Shown here: positions 57,257 to 64,000 of the stretch, piece after piece
Numbering within the stretch: the stretch's first letter is position 1
How the letters are laid out: every line of letters starts with the position of its first letter
Assembly (NCBI GenBank): GCA_030016715.1
Contig: JASEJD010000002.1
Location: 1-64,000 of the forward strand
DNA length: 64,000 nucleotides
Direction: 5' to 3'
From: Methanobacteriaceae archaeon
GTDB lineage: Archaea > Methanobacteriota > Methanobacteria > Methanobacteriales > Methanobacteriaceae
The notes under the pieces: model-generated
Database searches by the model: none
Told to the model about the DNA's origin: nothing
What the model saw: only the letters and a program-made list of their open reading frames with translations
Position numbers and translations under genes: made by a program

Positions 57257-57880
57257 ATGGATATGGATGAACTGAAATACAAGGTTTTTGATGATGGAGA
57301 ATTAGTAAATGAAGTTACGATAAAAAAAATTAAACCTTGCATTGCATCTGAAGGAAAAATTCGTGTTTTAATGCAGCTTGATGCTGATCTAGAAGATATT
57401 ATACCAGTTCTTGTATCTAAATATCCTCCAGGAAGGGTAAATTATATTGAAAGGAAAAATGTTCTTACATTAAATATTTTTAACAGACTTATAACCATTT
57501 ATCCTTCCGGCAAAATAAGCATGAACAAAACCCATGACAAGGAAGAAGCAGTTAAAGTAATCACCAATATAATGAATGACATCAATACATGTTATTCTGA
57601 TTTAGAGCAAGGTAATTCTATAAATTATGAAAAACTAAAAGAAAAATTATCTAAAATAGGGCCGCTGGTAATATACAATTGTTTACCACAAACAAACTGC
57701 GAAGAATGTGGAGAGGTTACTTGTATGGCTTTCGCCATGAAATTATTATCTGGCGATACAACTCTAGAAGCATGTCTGCCTCTGAATGAAAAATCTTCTT
57801 CAGATAAAATAAAATGTCTTAGAGAATTACTTGGAGATCAAATTATGGAAACCGTGGGTTGGAAAAAGAAAAATAAATAG
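57257..57880 (+). CDS. Fe-S (Fes/CdhE-type C4) protein of the sulfur-relay operon
   Basis: 207 residues: an N-terminal alpha/beta domain without known match (MDELKYKVFDDGELVNEVTI, VNYIERKNVLTLNIFNRL) and a C-terminal Fes-type 4Fe-4S motif C148-x2-C151-x4-C156-x16-C173 (TNCEECGEVTCMAFAMKL...EACLPL), with C142 nearby. The C-terminal domain is like that of CODH/acetyl-CoA synthase gamma subunit N-terminus. Placed between DsrF- and DsrH-like genes, with GGGGC before the ATG; may feed electrons to or take sulfur from them. Confidence 0.75.
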   Translation: MDMDELKYKVFDDGELVNEVTIKKIKPCIASEGKIRVLMQLDADLEDIIPVLVSKYPPGRVNYIERKNVLTLNIFNRLITIYPSGKISMNKTHDKEEAVKVITNIMNDINTCYSDLEQGNSINYEKLKEKLSKIGPLVIYNCLPQTNCEECGEVTCMAFAMKLLSGDTTLEACLPLNEKSSSDKIKCLRELLGDQIMETVGWKKKNK

Positions 57881-57894
57881 GAGAATATAATTAG

Positions 57895-58218
57895 ATGCTC
57901 ATAGGATTTATAGTGACTAAAACTCCTTTAGAAGAAGGTTTTTATACTTTTATGAAATTTATTGATATATATGTTGGTAAAGACGATATAAATGTATATC
58001 TGCTGTCCAACGGAGTTTATAGTGCAAAAAGTAACCATTTATATTCAGAACGTGTCCGGAAACTTTTGAAAAATTGCAATATTATAGCATATTTACCTGA
58101 TTTGGAGGCCCGAGGAATATCTAAAACTCAGTTGATAGAAGGTATTCAATTAATAAACAATTATGATGACATAATAATTGATATCATGGAAAATATGGAT
58201 CAAATTCTAAGTTTTTAA
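57895..58218 (+). CDS. DsrH/TusB-like or DsrE-family protein
   Basis: 107 residues: IGFIVTKTPLEEGFYTFMKF, IDIYVGKDDINVYLLSNGVY, VRKLLKNCNIIAYLPDLEAR, GISKTQLIEGIQLI. Same fold as DsrE/DsrF; the third member of the relay in this operon, with the size of TusB/DsrH. One Cys (NCNI) is in the strand end where DsrH has its cysteine. GGAGAA lies upstream, 14 bp after the Fe-S gene. Confidence 0.78.
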   Translation: MLIGFIVTKTPLEEGFYTFMKFIDIYVGKDDINVYLLSNGVYSAKSNHLYSERVRKLLKNCNIIAYLPDLEARGISKTQLIEGIQLINNYDDIIIDIMENMDQILSF

Positions 58219-58236
58219 AAAAGAGATGATAAAAGA

Positions 58237-58413
58237 ATGCCCAGAAAAAGTAAATCAAAAAAGATGGTGGGAATCCGGTGCCAATGCCAGGACCGTGCAG
58301 TTGAAAGAAAAAAATTTCTTTTAAGGGATACTCATTGTAAAAAATGTGGAAGACTATTTAAAACTAATCGTGACGTTGATTTATGCTTTTTATGTGAAAA
58401 TAAGAAAGCATGA
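58237..58413 (+). CDS. Small six-Cys zinc-ribbon protein (58 aa)
   Basis: A short gene just downstream of the DsrH-like gene (18 bp). The protein reads MPRKSKSKKMVGIRCQCQDR at the start, then CKKCGRLFKTNRDVDLCFLC: cysteines C15, C17, C34, C37, C50 and C53 arranged as C-x-C and two C-x2-C pairs, so likely metal binding. The basic N-terminus and zinc ribbon suggest a nucleic-acid-binding or protein-binding role. GAGATGAT precedes ATG 58237. Convergent with the site-2 protease (14 bp). Confidence 0.75.
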   Translation: MPRKSKSKKMVGIRCQCQDRAVERKKFLLRDTHCKKCGRLFKTNRDVDLCFLCENKKA

Positions 58414-58427
58414 GACGGTTTATTCTA

Positions 58428-59594
58428 TCATAATAGTAATAAAAGACCCCTTCCATAAACCAATACCATTAAAAAAGCCAGTGTAACTATTATAACCCAG
58501 GACATAGTTGAAACTATTGGTTTAACCTTCTTTTTAGAAATTTTATATTGTAATAGCTCCTCGAACATTAAACCCCCGTCCAATGGTTTCATCGGTAAAA
58601 GATTAAACGTTCCAACCAAGAAATTGAGTGTAAATATCCAGTAAAAAATTTGGTTAAAGTAGAATAATATTGTGGGAAAAATATTTCCAAAAACGCTGGA
58701 AACTTCAGCATTCGGCACCAGATGGTTCTGTGTTCTTATCCCAATATAAAATTTGGTTTGATTATTAGGATTTGTACCTGTTTTTACCATGTAAATTCCT
58801 TGATCTGTTTTAAAAGTCAATTCATCTCCAGGTTTAGTTTTATTAAGAATTTCTTGATAGTCTGTAGAATTTTTTATGTTTACCCCATTAATTTCTTGTA
58901 TTACCATACCTTCTTTCAAAATACCGGATGCCGGACTAGCCGGAACAACACTTGAAATCTGAACACCCTCCGTTTGGAAAGATGCCCCTATAGCCGCTCC
59001 GCTTAAAATAAAAATTATTAAGGCTATTGCAGCCAAACTAAGGTTAAATATGGAACCTGCCGCATAAATTCGAAGTTTAGATATCCTTTTAGATTTTTTA
59101 ATATCTTCTTCATCAGGTTCTACAAATGCTGCTGGTAAAACCGCTAATAGTAAAAGTCCAATGGATTTTATGCTAACACCTTCGACCCTTGCTAGTATTC
59201 CATGCCCAAATTCATGAACAACTATAACTGTCATTAAAGCCAGTATTCCGTATCCTAAAGGAACAAAGAAGGCAGAACCTGGAACATCCACCCCTGGAAG
59301 AAGAACGCCTACTTGTGATGCAGCCTGTGCCGGTTCTAATAGAGTTCCTAATATTAGAATGAAAGAATATAACATTACACCCATGAAAAATACGGCTACT
59401 GGTATTCCGATAGTCATGAATACCCTCCAGAACCTTTCATGTTTTTTTGCCACTTTGTCAATAAAACTTCTCATTCTAGTAGTTTTTCGCCTTAAGATAG
59501 GTCCTTGAATTTCAATTTTGAGTTTTTTATGAAATATAAGAGAAATTACCCATATTCCAATAAATAAAATAGCATAAAACCATAAAGCATCCAT
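58428..59594 (-). CDS. Site-2 intramembrane metalloprotease (M50) with PDZ domain
   Basis: 388 residues: about six helices; zinc motif VVHEFGHGILA (H127, E128, H131), a PDZ domain at about 205-270 (VQISSVVPASPASGILKEGM, VIQEINGVNIKNS), and the second ligand loop NLLPMKPLDGG (Asp ligand near 340). A classical archaeal S2P that cuts membrane-anchored substrates, perhaps regulatory proteins. A preceding basic stretch between helices 1 and 2 (GPILRRKTTRMR) sits inside the cell. Confidence 0.92.
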   Translation of the reverse strand: MDALWFYAILFIGIWVISLIFHKKLKIEIQGPILRRKTTRMRSFIDKVAKKHERFWRVFMTIGIPVAVFFMGVMLYSFILILGTLLEPAQAASQVGVLLPGVDVPGSAFFVPLGYGILALMTVIVVHEFGHGILARVEGVSIKSIGLLLLAVLPAAFVEPDEEDIKKSKRISKLRIYAAGSIFNLSLAAIALIIFILSGAAIGASFQTEGVQISSVVPASPASGILKEGMVIQEINGVNIKNSTDYQEILNKTKPGDELTFKTDQGIYMVKTGTNPNNQTKFYIGIRTQNHLVPNAEVSSVFGNIFPTILFYFNQIFYWIFTLNFLVGTFNLLPMKPLDGGLMFEELLQYKISKKKVKPIVSTMSWVIIVTLAFLMVLVYGRGLLLLL

Positions 59595-59784
59595 ATCTTC
59601 ACCATTTTAAAAAGAATTTTTATTCAGATTAATTCTTAATTTTAATTACATAAATTAGTTCGTTGCATTTTTTTTTATGATATAAAAAATTTTAACAGAT
59701 TTCGTATATATAAATAGTTTAGTGGTATTTATACTTTTGCAGGAAAATTTTGAAATTTTAACCCAGAAAATTCATGAGGCTAAA

Positions 59785-60999
59785 TTAAACCTTAAACGAG
59801 TCATAAAGTATAACTTCACATTCTGCACCTTGATTTATTCCTTCAACGTTTTCTTCGATGAAAATATATGAATTTGAATCAACCATTGATCTTATTACAC
59901 CTGATCCTTTAGTCATGATAGGATGAACCAATTTATTTTCAGTTTTTGCTCTTATAAAATCTGTCCGACCTAGAGTTGAAGGAATCTTTTTAGCTGCAAT
60001 TTTTTTAACTTTTTGAGGTTTCCAGGATATATTCTGCATTTTAAGTATAAAACTTCTAACAAAGACATCGTACTGAACCATAGCTGCCACGGGGTATCCA
60101 GAAAGCATGAAAACTGGTGTTTCATTTATTACTCCAAATCCGAAGGGTTTGCCCGGTCTTATAGTAACACCATGAACAATAACTTGGCCCAAATCATTAA
60201 CCGCATCTACAACCACATCTCCCTTACTAATTGCAGTTCCTCCCGTGGTTATGACTGCGTCAGAGGTATTTATAGCTTTTTTTATTTTATTAGATATTAA
60301 TTTTTGATCGTCACCACAGTGAACCATTTTTGGAGTAGCCAGCGTACTCTCTACCAATGATTTTAATGTATAATGATTAGAATTTATTATTTGGGCCATT
60401 TGAAGATCATATGTTGGTTTTACAAGCTCATTGCCGGTAGTTATAACTGTTACAACTGGTTTTTTAAATACCTCGACTTCAGCATAGCCCGCTGATGCAA
60501 TTATTCCCAAATCTTGTGGTCTTAAAATTCTACCTTTTTTCAATACAATTTCGCCCTTTTTTATATCTTCACCCTTAAATGAAACATTTTCACCTGGAGT
60601 TAAGGTAGCTGCAACTTCTAATTTATCACCTTTGCAGCGCGTATATTCTTCCATAACCACTGCATTAGCACCTTTTGGAATAGGAGCTCCTGTTGCAATC
60701 TTAACCGCTTCTGAATTATTAATTTCTACTGAAGACTCTTCACCTGCACCAATTTGATCAATTATTATTAAATCTGCAGGGTTTGTTTCAGAATAGCCAA
60801 AGGTATCTTCAGCTTTTATTGCATAGCCATCCATTGCAGATCTATCAAAAGGAGGAGAATCGTGCATGGATTTTATGTCAGCAGCCAACACCCTGCTAAA
60901 AGCCGTTTCTAAAGATATATTTTCTGTTCTTAAAGATTTAGAATAATTTTTAATTAAATTTAAAGCTTTTTTCATCGATATGAGTTCAGACAAGAACAT
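59785..60999 (-). CDS. moeA: Molybdopterin molybdenumtransferase MoeA
   Basis: 404-residue MoeA, which inserts molybdate (or tungstate) into adenylated molybdopterin for formylmethanofuran and formate dehydrogenases. Landmarks: SPPFDRSAMDGYAIKAED, ATGAPIPKGANAVVMEEYT, the MoaB-like domain TGNELV...ITTGGTAISKGD, and MLSGYPVAAMVQYDVFV, with the C-terminal beta barrel (RTDFIRAK). Full length, monocistronic. Confidence 0.95.
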   Translation of the reverse strand: MFLSELISMKKALNLIKNYSKSLRTENISLETAFSRVLAADIKSMHDSPPFDRSAMDGYAIKAEDTFGYSETNPADLIIIDQIGAGEESSVEINNSEAVKIATGAPIPKGANAVVMEEYTRCKGDKLEVAATLTPGENVSFKGEDIKKGEIVLKKGRILRPQDLGIIASAGYAEVEVFKKPVVTVITTGNELVKPTYDLQMAQIINSNHYTLKSLVESTLATPKMVHCGDDQKLISNKIKKAINTSDAVITTGGTAISKGDVVVDAVNDLGQVIVHGVTIRPGKPFGFGVINETPVFMLSGYPVAAMVQYDVFVRSFILKMQNISWKPQKVKKIAAKKIPSTLGRTDFIRAKTENKLVHPIMTKGSGVIRSMVDSNSYIFIEENVEGINQGAECEVILYDSFKV

Positions 61000-61591
61000 T
61001 TAATCATCTCAAGTTATTTATAGTGTGAAATTATGAAATTAATATAAACATCATAATAGGATTGAATTTAAATAGTTTTTTTCACATCAATATTTAATTA
61101 ATGTTTTTATTCCCTATTTCCATATATGTGATTATTATTAAAACTATCATTTTATAAATTGATTAAATCAATGCCCTTAAATTTCCCAGCAAATGATTGA
61201 GTGTTTTTTATTTTATATAAAATCAATAATCAGTATTTCATAATAATATACTCTGATTAAACTATTAATTCAAAATAATTATTGGGAATTTTTTTATGAA
61301 AATTTTATGGTGACTTTTAGCCAGTAATTAATGTGGAATAAATCGTGTCAGAATTATTATAAATTTTAGATAAAAAAACCTTAATTATATTAATAATCAG
61401 TTGTGGAAAATTGAATTAATATAATAAAAAAATAATACATCATATAAAAGTTTTATTAAACAATAAAGTTATTAAAGTAACAGGCACTAAATTTGCTCCT
61501 GTCTATTTACTCACAGAAAAAATGGAAAGCAGGTTATGATCAGGGGGTATTTGGAAAAAAATTAGATAAAATAGATTAATGGTGTAATGCT
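61000..61591. other. 590-bp AT-rich gap, possible decayed coding piece at its end
   Basis: No supported gene. Only a protein-like short stretch reading KVTGTKFAPVYLLTEKMES at about 61468-61530, ending at TGA, without a good start; it may be a remnant. An ACAGG/CCTGT inverted repeat spans it. Otherwise homopolymer-rich DNA. Confidence 0.35.
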
Positions 61592-61921
61592 ATGAAAATT
61601 GCTGGAAAAGGATATGGTGGTGGAGCGAGTCTTTCTAATATGGACATGGTCTATGCTTCATCTATAGTAAACATTGCAAATATATGTTTATTAATTGCTC
61701 TTATATTTGTATATGGAAAAAGTTATTGTAGATTAAAGTCAAACTTTACCCTAGGATTTTTGCTTTTCTCATTCTTATTACTCCTCCAAAACTTGTTGTT
61801 TTTAATATTCCTCTTATTCCATAGTGGTTTTAGAGGTCCGGGTATGGGAATTCCTCTTCTGATAATTAATACAACACAGTTTATAGCACTTTTAATACTC
61901 CTAAAAATTACATGGAAATAA
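61592..61921 (+). CDS. Small three-TM hypothetical membrane protein
   Basis: 109 residues, three helices: IVNIANICLLIALIFVYGKS, LGFLLFSFLLLLQNLLFLIF and a C-terminal PLLIINTTQFIALLILLKIT. A Gly-rich start (GKGYGGGASLSN) precedes. Not recognised; precedes the ABC exporter by about 170 bp, so it may belong to its regulon. GGTG lies upstream of the ATG. Confidence 0.7.
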   Translation: MKIAGKGYGGGASLSNMDMVYASSIVNIANICLLIALIFVYGKSYCRLKSNFTLGFLLFSFLLLLQNLLFLIFLLFHSGFRGPGMGIPLLIINTTQFIALLILLKITWK

Positions 61922-61969
61922 ATATTAAACTCATACTCTGGGTATAATAGCTACTATGCGTGTCTTTCA

Positions 61970-62017
61970 AATAAGGACTCAATAAGTATGCTTATTTTTA
62001 ATAAGTATTCAATAAGT
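61970..62017. promoter_or_regulatory. AATAAG repeat array upstream of the ABC exporter
   Basis: Two near-identical 18-bp units (AATAAGGACTCAATAAGT at 61970-61987 and AATAAGTATTCAATAAGT at 62000-62017) lie exactly 30 bp apart. Between them AATAAG-TATG-CTTATT at 61981-61996 forms an inverted repeat. That is a plausible regulator-binding array. It lies 77 bp before the ABC ATP-binding gene, upstream of TTTATATC at 62039-62046, a likely TATA. Confidence 0.55.
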
Positions 62018-62093
62018 TTAAAACCATCACTTTTAATTATTTATATCAACATAGAAATTATATTAAGTTTAAAATTGAATTTTGGGAGAATAA

Positions 62094-62993
62094 ATGATAA
62101 AAATTAAATCATTGAGTAAGCATTTTGGTAATATAAACGCTCTGGATAATCTTAATCTAGATATAAGGAAAGGAGAACTTTTAGGATTAATAGGACCTAA
62201 TGGGGCAGGTAAAACAACTGCTATTCGGATAATATCATGTATACTGAAACCAGACCATGGTGATGTTCTGGTTGATGGTTGCAGTATCCTTGAGGATCCC
62301 CTTAGAATCAAATCCATGATTGGATACTTACCAGAAGAACCAAACCTCTACGAACGATTCAAAGCTTATGATTTATTAAAATACTTTGGCGAACTCTATG
62401 GTATGCCCAAGGATAAGATCGAACCACGAATTGATGAACTTTTAGAATTGGTGGGTATGAGCAAAAGGGCACAGCATAAAATAAACACGTTTTCAAAGGG
62501 ATTAAGACAAAGAATAGGAATTGCGAGGGCCCTTATTCACGATCCAGAAATAATAATATTTGATGAACCTACAATGGGTCTGGACCCTGCCACTTCCAAT
62601 ACCATTAGAAAATTTATTGCGAGTTTAAAAGGAGAAAAAACAATAATTCTCTGCACACATTATATGGACGAAGCAGAGGAACTTTGTGATCGTGTGGCAA
62701 TACTAAATCAAGGAAAAATACTAGATCTTGGAACTCCAGACTATTTGAAATCTAAAATACATGGCGAAACAATTTTAAAGTTAAAAATAAAAGATATTGA
62801 CAATATTCAACCTAGAATTATTAAAAAGTTTGAATCCGTGGAAAATGTGAGTATAATAGGGGATCAAGTATTGGTATCATTAAGTTCTGGTGAAGAAATT
62901 TGTAATATCATTGAATTATTTGAAAATAATGTATTATCCGTAAATACTAAAGAACCCACATTAGAAGATGTGTTTATACAAAGAGTGAAGTAG
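62094..62993 (+). CDS. ABC transporter ATP-binding protein
   Basis: 299 residues: Walker A GPNGAGKTT (34-42), signature FSKGLRQRIGIARAL, Walker B IIIFDEPTMGLDP, H-loop CTHYMDEAEELCDRV. DrrA/CcmA-like exporter ATPase, with a C-terminal extension of about 80 residues containing LEDVFIQRVK. Pairs with the permease gene that starts 80 bp later. Confidence 0.94.
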   Translation: MIKIKSLSKHFGNINALDNLNLDIRKGELLGLIGPNGAGKTTAIRIISCILKPDHGDVLVDGCSILEDPLRIKSMIGYLPEEPNLYERFKAYDLLKYFGELYGMPKDKIEPRIDELLELVGMSKRAQHKINTFSKGLRQRIGIARALIHDPEIIIFDEPTMGLDPATSNTIRKFIASLKGEKTIILCTHYMDEAEELCDRVAILNQGKILDLGTPDYLKSKIHGETILKLKIKDIDNIQPRIIKKFESVENVSIIGDQVLVSLSSGEEICNIIELFENNVLSVNTKEPTLEDVFIQRVK

Positions 62994-63076
62994 GTTAATT
63001 ATCTGAAATTAAAATTAGCTAATCATTAGAAGTAATAAGTAATAATAGATCCTCACAAGCTTTAAAGGTTTTAAAT

Positions 63077-64000
63077 ATGCATTCCCTGGTTATAACAAAA
63101 TGGGAGTTTAAAAATACTCTTTCCAGTAAGAAATTTATTACTATTTTCCTGCTTCAAGTATCTATACTAATTTTAATGATAATCTTTTTTAATAGTTTTA
63201 TGGGAAATATAGAACCAGGGAAAAATGTTGCATTAACACCTTCACTTACTGGTTTTGCCTCAATAGATGTGGTTGATAACGAAAATCTTTTTGAAAAACA
63301 ATTAAATCCAGATATACTAAAAATTAATAGAATGAATTATTCAATTGCTTATAATCGGTTTAAAAACAATAAAACCACCGGTCTACTTATAGTTCCATCA
63401 GATGCTTTGGAAAAAATAGATAGGTATGAAACTCTTAATTTAAGCCTTTTCGTTAATTATAATGATCCTAAAAGAAGTGTAGTAAAATCAGAAGTAGATT
63501 CAGCCTCAAAATCTCTTTCAAGTATAATTACCAATGAGTGGTTAAAAGAAATAAGTCCAGAAAATTTAACTCAACCTTCAGTGGAACAAACAGAGCAAGG
63601 CGAGCCATTACCTCTGCAAATTATAAACAAAGTCATGATAGCCATCCTATTATTTTTACCATTATTTTTATTCGGAAATATGGTTATTGACAGTATTGTT
63701 GGTGAAAAAGAGAGAAAAACAGCCGAAATATTGATGGCAATGCCATTATCCCCTTCTAACATAATTTTAGGAAAAAGTTTGGCCATTATAATAACTATCG
63801 CCTTCCAAGTGATTTTATGGATGATAATACTTTTAAGTGCCGGTTTTAACATAAAAAATGCCATTCTAGTTTATCTCCTAGTTATTTTAACTTCCATACC
63901 TATAATTGGTATAACTTCCATGATAGCTGCATATTGCAAAAATTATAAAGAAGCAGGTATTGGAATTAGCTTCATTTATATTGGAATAGTGGGTTTTCTT
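63077..64000 (+). CDS. ABC-2 type permease, partial (runs off the window)
   Basis: The frame opens at ATG 63077 (AAAGG upstream) and stays open to the end of the window, 308 residues. The start MHSLVITKWEFKNTLSSKKF leads into a first helix (FITIFLLQVSILILMIIFF), a large extracellular domain at about 45-190, then helices from about 195 (VMIAILLFLPLFLFGNMVI) with the ABC-2 stretch VGEKERKTAEILMAMPLSPSNIILGKSL. This is the NatB/DrrB-type membrane partner of the preceding ATPase. Confidence 0.92.
   Translation, partial: MHSLVITKWEFKNTLSSKKFITIFLLQVSILILMIIFFNSFMGNIEPGKNVALTPSLTGFASIDVVDNENLFEKQLNPDILKINRMNYSIAYNRFKNNKTTGLLIVPSDALEKIDRYETLNLSLFVNYNDPKRSVVKSEVDSASKSLSSIITNEWLKEISPENLTQPSVEQTEQGEPLPLQIINKVMIAILLFLPLFLFGNMVIDSIVGEKERKTAEILMAMPLSPSNIILGKSLAIIITIAFQVILWMIILLSAGFNIKNAILVYLLVILTSIPIIGITSMIAAYCKNYKEAGIGISFIYIGIVGFL

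Overview
The window is a low-GC (AT-rich) archaeal chromosome segment that I would place in Methanobacteriales, most likely Methanobacterium or a close relative. The evidence is archaeal information-processing genes (aIF2-alpha, Nop10, S27e, L44e, L21e, Rpo4, Rpo11, TFS, PCNA, GINS, Csl4, SRP54, Pus10, Dph2), methanogen-typical genes (MsvR-type V4R regulator, CbiL, DUF166, DUF99, DUF655, endonuclease Q), HisKA_2 sensor kinases, and AGGTGAT-type ribosome binding sites. Gene starts were chosen from those sites, and several differ from the longest open frame.

Layout. 1-550: two tRNA-Arg genes and a frameshifted small gene. 620-13090 (minus strand): housekeeping blocks for DNA replication and repair (EndoQ, GINS, PCNA), translation (L44e-S27e-aIF2a-Nop10-PAC2), transcription (TFS, RpoL), RNA decay (Csl4), diphthamide (Dph2), purine salvage (Hpt), and a degenerate histidine kinase. 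13565-18789 (plus strand): SRP54, Pus10, then L21e-Rpo4-DUF655-KsgA. 18790-21905: an accessory island of broken genes (XRE regulator with small membrane proteins, two frameshifted unknown genes) around a carboxymuconolactone decarboxylase-like gene. It and a CPBP protease gene separate KsgA from an Mtq2/HemK-like methyltransferase. 23347-27567: lysA-dapF-class III aminotransferase. 27819-30422: two secreted enzymes that may act on the cell wall. 31039-33111: a sensor kinase split by an in-frame TAA. 33227-39655: MFS transporter, ArgD, cyclophilin, GAF protein, Ogg and a GAP-family membrane protein.

40734-42915 is an oxidative-stress locus: an MsvR-like regulator with a cluster of MsvR-type boxes, a divergent rubrerythrin and a CoA-disulfide-reductase-like flavoprotein. 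43641-45312: an unknown protein, HisF and a third tRNA-Arg. 45600-52410: a giant SF1 helicase-nuclease of the DUF4011/DUF3320 type, with an apparent frameshift near its N-terminus, followed by an XPD/Rad3-like Fe-S helicase. 53453-55299: an arsenic-type locus with a palindromic operator, the remains of an arsenite methyltransferase, a DGC protein, ArsC and DUF166. 56487-58413: a compact operon of three DsrE/F/H-like proteins, an Fe-S (Fes-domain) protein and a small zinc-ribbon protein, which is the best candidate here for a little-described system (sulfur relay). 58428-64000: site-2 protease, MoeA, a small membrane protein and an ABC-2 exporter that runs off the window.

Cross-cutting points: many lesions (frameshifts and one nonsense codon) are concentrated in accessory genes. 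A few genes have a good ribosome binding site facing ATT or ATA where ATG would be expected. All functions are read from sequence motifs; no database search was run.
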